DNA of 64,000 nt from Clostridium intestinale DSM 6191 (GCF_900130055.1 NZ_FQXU01000004.1:62001-126000); one strand, 5' to 3'; counted from the first letter of the stretch, positions 8,224 to 16,657 are shown. Notes: generated by a model not told the origin, from the sequence alone. Numbers and translations: made by a program.

Positions 8224-9135
8224 ATGAATAAATCAATCATACTAGGAATATTATCATCATTCTTTTTTGCCTTTACCTTTGTACTAAATCGTCAAATGGA
8301 TATTGCAGGAGGCAGCTGGATTTGGAGCGCCTCTTTAAGATATTTTTTTATGTTTTTTATTTTATTAGTTTATATGATTCTAAAAAACCAGCTTATTAAT
8401 GTAATAAATTCTATAAAGAAATCTCCTATTTCATGGTTTGTTTGGAGTACCATTGGTTTTGGTTTATTTTATGCTCCCTTATGTTTTGCTTCATCTTATG
8501 GAGCATCATGGTTGGTTGCTGGTACTTGGCAAATTACTATAATTGCAGGACCCCTGCTATCCCCTATGTTTTTTAAAAAACTTGAAAAAAAATCTAGAAT
8601 ACCTAAAAAATCTATAATGAATTCAACAATTATTCTTGTTGGAATATTTATAATGCAATTTCAAGAGGCCAAAAATATTTCTTTTCTAAATGCGCTCATA
8701 ATAACCGTAACTGTATTAATTGCAGCATTCTCCTATCCATTGGGTAATCGTAAGATGATGGAGATTTGTGATAATAAGCTTACTACTCTAGAAAGAATAT
8801 TTGGAATGACTTTATGTAGTCTCCCTTTTTGGATAGTTTTATCTCTAATGGGGTTATCTTATATAGGCCCACCAAGCTCTAATCAAATAGCTCAATCATT
8901 AATTGTTGCAGTTTTTTCTGGAATAATAGCTACAACCCTATTTTTCAAAGCTACAGAGTTAGTAAAGACAAACCCACTAAAACTATCTATAGTAGAATCT
9001 ACACAAGCAGGAGAGATTTTATTTACTCTTTTAATGGGTGTTATACTATTTAAAGATAACCTTCCTTCTTTCTTAGGTTTCATAGGTTTATCTCTTGTCA
9101 TTATAGGTATGATTTTAAATAGTTTTTGTAGTTAA
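8224..9135 (+). CDS. DMT-superfamily transporter (EmrE-like, PF13536)
   Basis: This 303-residue protein has about ten hydrophobic helices in two repeats and belongs to the drug/metabolite transporter superfamily, subfamily 'multidrug resistance efflux transporter'. Signature stretches include the N-terminal GILSSFFFAFTFVLNRQM and the C-terminal VESTQAGEILFTLLMGVILFKD. It sits in the cytoplasmic membrane and likely exports a small organic solute; the substrate is unknown. It is a single gene followed by a strong terminator. The 286 bp before it contain no gene that I can see. Confidence 0.85.
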   Translation: MNKSIILGILSSFFFAFTFVLNRQMDIAGGSWIWSASLRYFFMFFILLVYMILKNQLINVINSIKKSPISWFVWSTIGFGLFYAPLCFASSYGASWLVAGTWQITIIAGPLLSPMFFKKLEKKSRIPKKSIMNSTIILVGIFIMQFQEAKNISFLNALIITVTVLIAAFSYPLGNRKMMEICDNKLTTLERIFGMTLCSLPFWIVLSLMGLSYIGPPSSNQIAQSLIVAVFSGIIATTLFFKATELVKTNPLKLSIVESTQAGEILFTLLMGVILFKDNLPSFLGFIGLSLVIIGMILNSFCS

Positions 9136-9140
9136 TATAA

Positions 9141-9183
9141 ATAAAAGGTTCTACAAACCTCATAAGCTTGTAGAACCTTTTAT
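9141..9183. terminator. Convergent terminator after the DMT transporter
   Basis: A stem AAAAGGTTCTACAA / TTGTAGAACCTTTT (14 bp, perfect) serves both the plus-strand transporter and the minus-strand rhodanese. Confidence 0.85.
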
Positions 9184-9191
9184 ATCTCTAT

Positions 9192-9512
9192 CTATTTTCT
9201 TTTTGTCCCAACATAAGAGCCTACTCCTCCTGCTACATTAACAACATTAAATCCTTTGCTTGCTAAATTGCTACAGGCTCTTGAACTTCTTCCTCCAGAT
9301 TGACATACTATATAATATTCCTTATTCTTATCTAAATATCTTTCTGGTTCATTTAAAAGTTTCCCCATAGGTATATTCTTAGCGCTTCTAATACTTCCAG
9401 CTTTATATTCATATTCTTCCCTTATATCAATTAATTCAACTTTCCCTATAACATTATCAATATCATTTACATTTATTACTTTTCCAGTATTTCTTCTTAA
9501 TAGATTAAACAT
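9192..9512 (-). CDS. Rhodanese-like sulfurtransferase
   Basis: This is a single-domain, 106-residue rhodanese. The active-site loop VCQSGGRSS holds the catalytic Cys that would carry a persulfide; the fold markers IDIREEYEYKAGSI and AGGV are present. It likely moves sulfur in the cytoplasm. I chose ATG 9512 because GGAGG sits just upstream; an earlier in-frame TTG (9530) lies before that site. The start overlaps the end of the Crp-family gene by 8 bases (ATG...TAA overlap), so the two are translationally coupled. The pairing suggests the regulator responds to a sulfur, redox or nitrosative signal. Confidence 0.9.
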   Translation of the reverse strand: MFNLLRRNTGKVINVNDIDNVIGKVELIDIREEYEYKAGSIRSAKNIPMGKLLNEPERYLDKNKEYYIVCQSGGRSSRACSNLASKGFNVVNVAGGVGSYVGTKRK

Positions 9513-10167
9513 TTTTATTTCCTCCTTCAAACTCTCTTAAATTCTTAAGAACTATTATTTTCCCTCTTTCTAACTTAATGTATCCTTGTCTCTCCATAAC
9601 TTTAAGCTTCCTACTTACCACTTCTCTTACAGAGTCAATCTCAAATGCCAATTGACTATGGGTTGCATATACAACCTTACTATTTCTATCCATGATAAAT
9701 TTAATAATCCTGCTTTCTAAAGATTCATGCATTCTCTCTTCTTTGTTTTCTATTATTGAACTGAACTTTTTATATAGATCTTCATACATATACATCAAAA
9801 ATCCATTGCTACTTATGAGATATTTTTTTACAACATCAAAAGGAATAATGCAGATTTCTGAATCTTGGATAGCTTTTCCTGATATATTTAAAGAATTAAG
9901 TGTTGATAAACAACTTAAGGCTTCATGACAAAATTCTCCTTGTTTTATGTTATAGAGATTTGTTTCTTCCCCATCTTTATTAATCTTCTGAATCTTTATC
10001 ATTCCTTTTATTACAAACACTACTCCTTGGCAGGAAGATTCATTGCTAGATATATACTCATCTGAATATAAAGTTTTAAAAATTGCTCTTGAAGCTATTA
10101 TTCCATTATTATCTTTATCTATTTTTTCGAGAACTGGATATACATTATATAATTCTTTAATATTCAT
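9505..10167 (-). CDS. Crp/Fnr-family transcriptional regulator
   Basis: The 220-residue protein has an N-terminal cyclic-nucleotide-binding-like beta barrel (about 10-120), a long dimer helix (about 125-150) and a C-terminal winged HTH (about 160-215, with THSQLAFEIDSVREVVSRKLKVMERQGYI... as the helix-turn-helix region). It lacks an Fnr-type N-terminal cysteine cluster, having only scattered cysteines at about 46, 80, 86 and 106. It may sense a ligand or redox state; the effector is not readable. It is coupled to the rhodanese gene. A short palindrome at 10229-10241 lies 62 bp upstream. Confidence 0.85.
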   Translation of the reverse strand: MNIKELYNVYPVLEKIDKDNNGIIASRAIFKTLYSDEYISSNESSCQGVVFVIKGMIKIQKINKDGEETNLYNIKQGEFCHEALSCLSTLNSLNISGKAIQDSEICIIPFDVVKKYLISSNGFLMYMYEDLYKKFSSIIENKEERMHESLESRIIKFIMDRNSKVVYATHSQLAFEIDSVREVVSRKLKVMERQGYIKLERGKIIVLKNLREFEGGNKNV

Positions 10168-10228
10168 TTGATAAATCTCCCTTTTATTTTCTATATTCTA
10201 ATTATATAAAGAAATCAAAAAAAATTAA

Positions 10229-10241
10229 GTGACTTGGTCAC
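10229..10241. promoter_or_regulatory. Short palindrome upstream of the Crp-family gene
   Basis: GTGAC-TTG-GTCAC is a perfect 5-3-5 dyad. It resembles a Crp/Fnr half-site pair, but the TGA-to-TCA spacing is five bases, not the usual six. It could be an autoregulatory site; the evidence is weak. Confidence 0.3.
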
Positions 10242-10250
10242 ACAAGTATA

Positions 10251-10291
10251 AAAAAAGTCCCTAAGAAGTTTATATTCAACACTTCTTAGGG
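10251..10291 (-). terminator. Terminator of the 40-residue gene
   Basis: A perfect 11-bp stem (CCCTAAGAAGT / ACTTCTTAGGG) is followed on the minus strand by ACTTTTTTTT. Confidence 0.85.
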
Positions 10292-10310
10292 AAAATATCT
10301 GCAAAAATCA

Positions 10311-10433
10311 TTAACTTTTTAATTCTTTAACACTATCAAGAGCTTCTTTTAGATGTTTTCTTATTTCCTCAAGATCATACTTGGATGCCTTACTACTCTT
10401 GCTAGATTTATTATTAGTTTTATCTATATTCAT
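10311..10433 (-). CDS. Small conserved-looking hypothetical protein, 40 residues
   Basis: A complete small gene: ATG at 10431-10433, AAGGAGG upstream at good spacing, TAA at 10311, and a strong terminator just after. The product starts MNIDKTNNKSSKSSKASKYD, a polar, lysine- and serine-rich head, followed by an amphipathic helix (LEEIRKHLKEALDSVKELKS). I do not recognise a family. Such helices can bind membranes, partners or nucleic acid; none of these is shown. A perfect 16-bp palindrome lies 45 bp upstream. Confidence 0.7.
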   Translation of the reverse strand: MNIDKTNNKSSKSSKASKYDLEEIRKHLKEALDSVKELKS

Positions 10434-10477
10434 ATTGCTCTCCTCCTTGATCTAAATTAAGTAACATAGTTTTTTAT

Positions 10478-10493
10478 TACTTATTAATAAGTA
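10478..10493. promoter_or_regulatory. Perfect 16-bp palindrome upstream of the 40-residue gene
   Basis: TACTTATTAATAAGTA is a perfect dyad in the promoter region of the small gene, a possible repressor site. In AT-rich DNA such a dyad can arise by chance. Confidence 0.35.
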
Positions 10494-10646
10494 TATCATA
10501 ACCTTTATCATTTATCAAGTTTTATTATCAATTAATTTTTTTCTCTATTGATAACTGCTATCTATTGAACTTAATATCTAGCACTATAAACATTAAATTC
10601 ATTCTCTTTATAATATTATATTTAAATTAAGTGTTACTATTTCACA

Positions 10647-11435
10647 CTAAGTTCTTTTTATTGTACAAGCTGAAAACTTTCCATACTCTTTAAATCCAAG
10701 TTTTTTGTAGCAATTTATTGCACTTACATTATTATTCTTCACATTAAGTCCGACAAAACTTACTTTATTTTTTAAGCTTCTTACAAGTGCATTTACTACA
10801 TTTTCTGCATAACCTCTATTTCTATAATCAGGATGGGTAGTAACATGGGCTACAGCAACAACTTGCATCTCCTCTGAATAAGCATGTATTCCTGCAAAGC
10901 TAATTAGTTTTTCCCTATTATATATACCAAAGTTCTCATTTAATTTTACAAGATCATCATCTAACCATGCTTCTGGGTAACTGTTTAAAATCAGTTCCTT
11001 TATATCATCTAAATTATTACTTCCTAATCTAACAATGTCTGTAGAAGTAATTTCTTTCATACTTACATTATTATCTATTCCCATGTTTATATACTCTTCA
11101 TATTCTAAAATATCACAATCATTAAATACTTTATCTATAGTAACTTTATCAATATGAGTATAGAATTCTTTTGGGAGAAAGTTTTTTATACTTTTAATTA
11201 ATTCTACTGAATAATTACCATCATCGAAACTCGCAGCTAATAAAACTGGAATTCCATAATTAATATTTAGCATTGCTATATCTTTCAGTTCCTTATTTTC
11301 AAAAAGACCATAACATATAACATTTCCCCAATTATTCTTATCAATATTATTGAACTGATAAATATAATTAAATCTAGTTTTTTCTTTAAAAAAATTATAT
11401 ACTATTTCCCTCTCATGAATAATTTTAATCTCCAT
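10647..11435 (-). CDS. GNAT-family N-acetyltransferase
   Basis: The 262-residue protein has a poorly conserved N-terminal half and a C-terminal GNAT domain (about 130-260). The acetyl-CoA-binding motif A is VAHVTTHPDYRNRGYAENVVNALV (core RNRGYA), followed by VKNNNVSAINCYKKLGF. It transfers an acetyl group to an unknown acceptor. It lies 11 bases downstream of the HTH/DUF2087 gene and is almost certainly co-transcribed with it. Confidence 0.85.
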   Translation of the reverse strand: MEIKIIHEREIVYNFFKEKTRFNYIYQFNNIDKNNWGNVICYGLFENKELKDIAMLNINYGIPVLLAASFDDGNYSVELIKSIKNFLPKEFYTHIDKVTIDKVFNDCDILEYEEYINMGIDNNVSMKEITSTDIVRLGSNNLDDIKELILNSYPEAWLDDDLVKLNENFGIYNREKLISFAGIHAYSEEMQVVAVAHVTTHPDYRNRGYAENVVNALVRSLKNKVSFVGLNVKNNNVSAINCYKKLGFKEYGKFSACTIKRT

Positions 11436-11446
11436 ATACTCTCCCC

Positions 11447-12403
11447 CTAATTATATATCTTCAAACTTTCACCTTGATTTTCTATCCACATATTTAACAG
11501 AGCTTTTAATTCTTCAATATTTTCTTTATCTGATGCACTCTCTTTAGGACTAAGTTTTTCTAATATTTCAAAATCAAATTTTTCTTCTCCATACTTATTC
11601 CAATCTTCTTGAAGTTCCTTATATTTAAGCTTTAATTTATTCATATTTAGTTGAAACTTTATTGCCTCAAAGGGCTTATATAGATTTTCACTAATCTCAA
11701 CATAGGAGTAACCTGTTATTTTATTGTATATTCGTATTATTCCCATCTCCACTTCTTTTTGTTTGTATTCATTAATCAATTGTCTCTTATCCATAATATT
11801 CTCCTCATATTTTCTATAATATTTACTTCCGTCTATAGTTCTAGTTAGATAATCATAATCTACTAAATATCTACGAATAATAGCATAATCTTCATATATA
11901 TTTTTAATAATTTTGTTTACTTCCGCTTCAGAATATTCTTTATTAGGTTCAAAAAGGTTTGCAAACTTCGGTAAAAGTAACTTTCTTTTATTCTCTTTTA
12001 CTGGAAAAGTTCTAATTCTAAAACTTGTTTCAACAGGCATATTTTCTTCTGCTAATTCAATAATTGCTAAGAAAGCCCTCGCCTGCCTTGCTCTCTCTCT
12101 TATAGAAAACCTCATATTTCTAACTGTAGATTCTGTACAACCAAGTTTTTCTCCTATTTCTTTATCATCATATCTATTTGAAATCATGGATATAAACTCT
12201 TTTTGAATATCAGTAAGACCAATAATCTTCTTCTCTAACATTAAAAGTCTCTCAATACTATTTCCATGACTCATAACATGTTCTTCCTCATTTTCTTCAA
12301 TATCTTTACCACAAGTTAAACAAACAAAAACTCCTTTTTTACTGTCCCAAATAAACCCTCTTTTAAAATCATCTATGTTTGCATTACGTATCAATTCTTT
12401 CAT
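11447..12403 (-). CDS. HTH regulator with DUF2087 and a degenerate GIY-YIG-like domain
   Basis: The 318-residue protein has four parts. Residues about 18-40 form a zinc-finger-like CLTC...H...H pattern. Residues about 58-105 form a LuxR-type helix-turn-helix (YDDKEIGEKLGCTESTVRNMRF). Residues about 150-205 are DUF2087 (LLPKFANLFEPNKEYSEAEVNKI ... DYDYLTRT.DGSKYYRK). The tail, about 218-290 (MGIIRIYNKITGYSYVE ... LQEDWNKYGEEKFDFEIL), resembles the GIY-YIG-like domain often fused to DUF2087, but the YIG-type motif reads YVE, so nuclease activity is unlikely. It probably binds DNA and regulates its own operon with the acetyltransferase. Confidence 0.75.
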   Translation of the reverse strand: MKELIRNANIDDFKRGFIWDSKKGVFVCLTCGKDIEENEEEHVMSHGNSIERLLMLEKKIIGLTDIQKEFISMISNRYDDKEIGEKLGCTESTVRNMRFSIRERARQARAFLAIIELAEENMPVETSFRIRTFPVKENKRKLLLPKFANLFEPNKEYSEAEVNKIIKNIYEDYAIIRRYLVDYDYLTRTIDGSKYYRKYEENIMDKRQLINEYKQKEVEMGIIRIYNKITGYSYVEISENLYKPFEAIKFQLNMNKLKLKYKELQEDWNKYGEEKFDFEILEKLSPKESASDKENIEELKALLNMWIENQGESLKIYN

Positions 12404-12606
12404 TTTTACCTCTTATCTATCAATTTTATAGACAGTTTAGCATTTTCTATTTTTCTTGTCAATAAAATACCAATAAATTGAAATTATCATGTTTTGAAAT
12501 ACGATCCACTGTAAATGATTACTTTTCTATGTTTTTAATCTATTGTATAATAAATTATGCCAATGTGTATATTAAAATTAAAATAACTTCAGTAAAGGAG
12601 AAAGTC

Positions 12607-12948
12607 ATGAAACTAGAAAAGATAGCTAATAAAATAGCTTTTACAGATGAATCATTTACTAAAAGAATTGTTTTTAAAGAAGATAAAATATTAAACTTTG
12701 TTCTTAATTTTAAACCTGATCAAGGTGTTCCACCTCATAATCATGAACAAAGCGATTTGTTAGTTCATGTTTTAGCAGGTGATGGAGAAATGACTGTAGA
12801 TGGCAGCCTACATAATATAACTGAAGGAGATGTTATACACTGCTATGGAAAAGAAGTTTTTAGTTTAAAAAATACAGGAACTAAAGACATGTCACTATTT
12901 ATAGTACTTACACCTAATCCATCTTCTCCATATTCAAAAGAAGTTTAA
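12607..12948 (+). CDS. Single-domain cupin protein
   Basis: The 113-residue beta-barrel protein has the metal-binding cupin motif 1 PPHNHEQSDLLVHVLAG and motif 2 around EGDVIHCYGKEVFSLKN. It may bind a divalent metal and act on, or sense, a small molecule. I chose ATG 12607 because AAAGGAG lies just before it; the open frame extends upstream without another good start. It is a lone gene with its own terminator. Confidence 0.85.
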   Translation: MKLEKIANKIAFTDESFTKRIVFKEDKILNFVLNFKPDQGVPPHNHEQSDLLVHVLAGDGEMTVDGSLHNITEGDVIHCYGKEVFSLKNTGTKDMSLFIVLTPNPSSPYSKEV

Positions 12949-12950
12949 AA

Positions 12951-12996
12951 GAACTATCCTTTTGAGATTAGCTTCTCATAAGGATAGTTCTTTTTT
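12951..12996. terminator. Convergent terminator of the cupin and pseudouridine-synthase genes
   Basis: GAACTATCCTTTTGAGA pairs with TCTCATAAGGATAGTTC, and six T follow on the plus strand. It overlaps the end of the minus-strand gene. Confidence 0.9.
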
Positions 12997-13665
12997 AAGT
13001 TCATTCTCTTCTATTTTAGTTAAGTGTCTCCACTTTCCCATTTCTATACCATCTATCTTCAAATTCATTATTCTTACTCTTTCAAGGATTTCAACATTGT
13101 AGCCAAAAGCTTTACTCATTCTTCTTATCTGCCTATTAAGTCCTTGGGTTAAGATAATTCTAAATGTATCATCACTCACTCTTGTAACTTTGCAGGGTCT
13201 TGTTTTAATATTTAATACTTCAACTCCAGCAGACATACCTTCTACAAAACTATCATCAAAGGATTTGTCTAGGGTTACCATATACTCTTTTTCATGTTCA
13301 TTATCTGAATTTAATATTTTATTTGCTAGTTCACCATCATTTGTCATTAAAATTAATCCTTGAGATTCCTTGTCCAATCTTCCTACAGGAAATATATATT
13401 CTGGGTAACCCATATATGATACTATATTACTTTCTATTTCTTTTGCTGAAGTACAAACAATTCCTACAGGTTTGTTTAATAATATATACACTTTATTTTT
13501 ACTTTCTAATGGTTTATTATCTACCAAAATAATGTCAGTTTCTTCTACCCATTGACCTGGTATACATAGTTTCCCATTTACTGTTACTCTATTTTCTTTT
13601 ATAAGCCTATTAGTTTCCTTCCTTGAGCAGTATCCCATATTACTAAAAAACTTATTTATTCTCAT
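12976..13665 (-). CDS. rluF: Pseudouridine synthase, RluF/RsuA family
   Basis: The 229-residue enzyme isomerises a uridine of ribosomal RNA to pseudouridine. An N-terminal S4 RNA-binding domain (about 1-50, MRINKFFSNMGYCSRKETNRLI) is followed by the catalytic domain with GRLDKESQGLILMTND, whose Asp is the catalytic residue, and LTQGLNRQIRRM near residue 180. The length and motifs fit the RluF branch (23S rRNA helix 74/75 region in E. coli); the exact target here is inferred. An octamer repeat tract lies upstream. Confidence 0.9.
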   Translation of the reverse strand: MRINKFFSNMGYCSRKETNRLIKENRVTVNGKLCIPGQWVEETDIILVDNKPLESKNKVYILLNKPVGIVCTSAKEIESNIVSYMGYPEYIFPVGRLDKESQGLILMTNDGELANKILNSDNEHEKEYMVTLDKSFDDSFVEGMSAGVEVLNIKTRPCKVTRVSDDTFRIILTQGLNRQIRRMSKAFGYNVEILERVRIMNLKIDGIEMGKWRHLTKIEENELKKELSL

Positions 13666-13704
13666 GGTACCTTCTTCTCCATTCTATAGTTTTTTACAAT
13701 TGTG

Positions 13705-13816
13705 TTTCTATGTTTTTACGTTCTTATGCTTTTATGTTCCTGTGTTTTTACGCTCTTATGCTTCTATGCTTCTATGCTTTTATGTTTCTGCATTCCTATG
13801 TTCCTATACTTCTATG
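13705..13816. repeat. Fourteen tandem copies of a degenerate 8-bp repeat
   Basis: Fourteen consecutive octamers with consensus YTTCTATG (minus strand CATAGAAR) fill 112 bases with no spacers. Exact CTTCTATG occurs three times. TTTTTACG recurs as units 2 and 6, suggesting a four-unit block was duplicated. The tract lies between rnj and rluF. Confidence 0.85.
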
Positions 13817-13835
13817 AACTGAGACTCATTAATGA

Positions 13836-13875
13836 TTAAAAAAGAGGCTATCACAAACTAATTTGCGATAACCTC
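13836..13875 (-). terminator. Terminator of rnj
   Basis: A stem GAGGTTATCGCAAA / TTTGTGATAGCCTC (with one or two mismatches) is followed by six T on the minus strand. Confidence 0.85.
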
Positions 13876-13881
13876 TATCTA

Positions 13882-15564
13882 TTAAATTTCCATTATTACA
13901 GTTAATATAATAGGATTTCTTTTTGTTCTAGTATATAAAAATTGTCCTAGAGAGTATCTTATATTTGATTTAATTACATATAAATCAGTAATCTTCTTCT
14001 CCATACATTTATCTATTTCAGCTCTTACTACTTTAGTAGCTTCATGGAGTAAGTTACCAGATTCCTTTACATATATAAATCCTCTTGTAACTATATCTGG
14101 ACCAGATAAAATATTCATAGACTCTGTATCTATAGTTAAAACTACTGTCAATATCCCATCTTGAGCTAAATGTTTTCTATCTCTTAAAACTACATTTCCT
14201 ACGTCCCCAATTCCTAATCCATCTACCATAACAGCGCCAGTTTGGACATTAGGTCCTTTTTTAGCTTCTCTTCTAGTTAATTCTAAAGAATCACCTGTTT
14301 CTAATATAAATATATTGTTAGGATCCATTCCTAAACTTTCAGCTAACATCCCATGTTTCTTTAAATGTCTATATTCTCCATGAACAGGCATAAAGAACTT
14401 AGGTTTAATCAAATTGTGAATTAACTTTAAATCCTCTTGACATGCATGACCTGAAACGTGAACTTCTTCTATATCATCATAAATTACTTTTGCGCCTTTT
14501 TTAAATAATTCATCTATACTTTTAGATATATATTTTTTATTTCCTGGAATAGGTGAAGCTGAAACAATTACTAAGTCACCTTCTTGAATAGTTATCTTTC
14601 TATGGGTAGCAGATGCTATTCTTGAAAGAGCTGACATTGGCTCCCCTTGACTTCCTGTAGTTATAATAGTTATTTTCTCTGGTGGATATTTATTTATGTC
14701 ATCTAAGCTTATAAGGAAGTCTTCTGGTATATGCATGTAACCTAATTCAATAGCTATAGTTGAATTTTTCTCCATACTTCTTCCACTAAAAGCAACTTTT
14801 CTTCCATAATGAAGAGAAGAATTAATTATTTGTTGAAGTCTATCTAAGTTTGATGCAAAGGACGCTACTATAACTCTTCCTTTAGCTTCTCCAAACATTC
14901 TAGTTAAGTTTTCACCTATTATTTTCTCTGAAACTGTATATCCTGGACGTTCAACATTAGTACTTTCAGCCATTAGTAAAAGAACTTTTTGGCTACCAAG
15001 CTTTGCAAAACGTTCAAAATTAACACCCTCTCCATAAGTAGGAGTATAATCTATCTTGAAGTCTCCTGTATGGAATATAACCCCTTCTGGAGTCTTAATA
15101 GCTAATGCACAAGCATCTGCTATACTATGACAGGTTCTTATAAATTCAACAGAAAAATGTTCTGTTTTAACTTCCTCTCCTGCATTTACTTCATTTAAAG
15201 TACAATCAGAAAGTATATTATGTTCTGTAAGTTTACTTTTTACTAATGCTAAGGTTAATCTAGTTCCATAAACAGGTACGTTTAACTGTTTCAATATATA
15301 TGGAAGCGCACCTATATGATCTTCATGACCATGAGTTAAAACTATTCCTTTAACCATTTCTTTTCTATTTAAAAGGTAAGTTATATCTGGAATTACTAAA
15401 TCTACTCCATACATTTCAACATCTGGAAATGCTACACCACAATCTATAACTATGATTTCATCATCATATTCTACAGCTGTTATGTTTTTCCCGATTTCAC
15501 CTAATCCACCTAAGGGTATTATCTTTACTTTTTTCTTACTTTTAGCTTTGTTTTTGTTATTCAT
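13882..15564 (-). CDS. rnj: Ribonuclease J
   Basis: This 560-residue RNase combines endonuclease and 5'-to-3' exonuclease activity and is central to RNA decay in Firmicutes that lack RNase E. It has a metallo-beta-lactamase/beta-CASP core: HGHEDH at residues 78-83 binds two zinc ions, and further ligands lie in TCHSIADAC, FHTGDFK and VHGEYRHL. The C-terminal domain follows from about residue 450. The short lysine-rich N-terminal extension (NKNKAKSKKKVK) is usual in clostridia. It appears monocistronic; a short hairpin (AGCAAG/CTTGCT) lies in its leader just before the ribosome binding site. Confidence 0.95.
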   Translation of the reverse strand: MNNKNKAKSKKKVKIIPLGGLGEIGKNITAVEYDDEIIVIDCGVAFPDVEMYGVDLVIPDITYLLNRKEMVKGIVLTHGHEDHIGALPYILKQLNVPVYGTRLTLALVKSKLTEHNILSDCTLNEVNAGEEVKTEHFSVEFIRTCHSIADACALAIKTPEGVIFHTGDFKIDYTPTYGEGVNFERFAKLGSQKVLLLMAESTNVERPGYTVSEKIIGENLTRMFGEAKGRVIVASFASNLDRLQQIINSSLHYGRKVAFSGRSMEKNSTIAIELGYMHIPEDFLISLDDINKYPPEKITIITTGSQGEPMSALSRIASATHRKITIQEGDLVIVSASPIPGNKKYISKSIDELFKKGAKVIYDDIEEVHVSGHACQEDLKLIHNLIKPKFFMPVHGEYRHLKKHGMLAESLGMDPNNIFILETGDSLELTRREAKKGPNVQTGAVMVDGLGIGDVGNVVLRDRKHLAQDGILTVVLTIDTESMNILSGPDIVTRGFIYVKESGNLLHEATKVVRAEIDKCMEKKITDLYVIKSNIRYSLGQFLYTRTKRNPIILTVIMEI

Positions 15565-15885
15565 TTAATCTCCAATCCAGCAAGAACTCAATCTTTCCTT
15601 GCTTCTACATAAAAATATAAGTCCGAAAACAGTATTACAATTTTAACCGAAACTATTCTGAACAATAAATCAATAAATATAAACCAATAACTCAATAATA
15701 TTTACTAGTTTTATAAATATATTATTAATTTATAGCATAAAAATAATTCTATATTCGTATTACTGTACTTACAACCTAGGCTCATTATATATTATCTGCC
15801 CTATATTAGCAAGTTTAGTCAAAATTATTTGAAAAAATTAAGAGTATGAAATTAGTTATAAATTTCACACTCTTAAACCTATAAA
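15565..15885. other. Intergenic gap of 321 bp upstream of rnj
   Basis: It holds the rnj leader with a small hairpin next to the start, an AT-rich stretch with no open frame I would support, and at its left end the terminator of the MerR gene's neighbour region (15831-15875). Confidence 0.6.
15831..15875 (-). terminator. Terminator of the MerR-family gene
   Basis: TAAGAGT.TGAAATT pairs with AATTTCA.ACTCTTA, and a T-run (TAATTTTTTC) follows on the minus strand. Confidence 0.85.
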
Positions 15886-16608
15886 TTATTTTTCTGGAAA
15901 AGTCTCTTTAAACCAACCTTTCTTATTGCAATTAGGACACTTTATATATTTACCTTTTTTCCCTCCATTTAAAGAAAAGAGATCTTTTACAAAACTTATT
16001 TCAAATTTTTTATTACAATAAAGACAAACATAGGCATTTGCCTGCTGATGATAATAAACTAGTCCCATTAATAGAAGCGCTGCTATGGCTACAAAAATCC
16101 AGACAGCATAATTTCCTAAAGAAACTGAAATAGAAAATCCTCCTATTAATATTAGTACATATATTGATAAAAATATATTAGTCATTACTCCAACTTTTTT
16201 GTATTTAATCTTTTTTTCAATTAAATGATTTAGGCCCTCAATACTCTTTATTTTAACAGTATTACTTTCATCTACCTCTTGCAGTATAGCTTTAAGTTTC
16301 TGTTGTCTTTCTTTAAGATTTGATATTTCTTTGGATATTTTAGCCTCCTGCTGTTTCAATAATTCTTTAAATAAATCAATGTTAGAATTATTAACAAATA
16401 CCTCTTTTATCTCTTCAAGAGAAAATCCTAACTCTTTATAAAGAGCAATACACCTAAGCTTAATCACCTCTTCTTCACCAAATAGTCTTCTTCCACCCTC
16501 ACTTAATAAAGATGGTTTTAGTAGCCCCTTTTTATCATAAAACTGAACTGTTCTTACACTTACTTCACAGAGTTTAGCCAATTCCCCTGTGGTTATTAAC
16601 TCTTTCAT
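15886..16608 (-). CDS. Membrane-anchored MerR-family regulator with C-terminal zinc ribbon
   Basis: The 240-residue protein begins with a MerR DNA-binding domain (about 3-72: TTGELAKLCEVSVRTVQFYDKKGLL), followed by a coiled coil (about 85-125). Two hydrophobic helices (about 140-160 and 165-187) come next, and a treble-clef-like zinc ribbon closes the protein (CLYC near 196 and CPNC near 225). MerR proteins are normally soluble; two membrane segments between the dimer helix and the ribbon are unusual. I chose ATG 16608 because AGAGGTG lies six bases upstream; a GTG at 16617 is part of that site. The promoter has a MerR-type dyad in a 19-bp spacer, so it likely controls itself. Confidence 0.85.
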   Translation of the reverse strand: MKELITTGELAKLCEVSVRTVQFYDKKGLLKPSLLSEGGRRLFGEEEVIKLRCIALYKELGFSLEEIKEVFVNNSNIDLFKELLKQQEAKISKEISNLKERQQKLKAILQEVDESNTVKIKSIEGLNHLIEKKIKYKKVGVMTNIFLSIYVLILIGGFSISVSLGNYAVWIFVAIAALLLMGLVYYHQQANAYVCLYCNKKFEISFVKDLFSLNGGKKGKYIKCPNCNKKGWFKETFPEK

Positions 16609-16626
16609 TTTTATCACCTCTTAAAT

Positions 16627-16657
16627 ATTATCTTTTATTACCTTAGGTAACAAACAA
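16627..16657 (-). promoter_or_regulatory. MerR-type promoter with dyad in a 19-bp spacer
   Basis: On the minus strand, -35 TTGTTT (16657-16652) and -10 GATAAT (16632-16627) are separated by 19 bp. The spacer contains the perfect dyad TTACC-TAA-GGTAA (16650-16638). A long spacer with a central palindrome is the hallmark of MerR-activated promoters. Confidence 0.65.

Noticed and set aside
10229-10241. Classical Crp/Fnr site
   Set aside because: The half-site spacing is one base short, so I list it only as a weak palindrome.
13705-13816. Possible CRISPR-like array
   Set aside because: The units are 8 bp with no spacers and no cas genes nearby.
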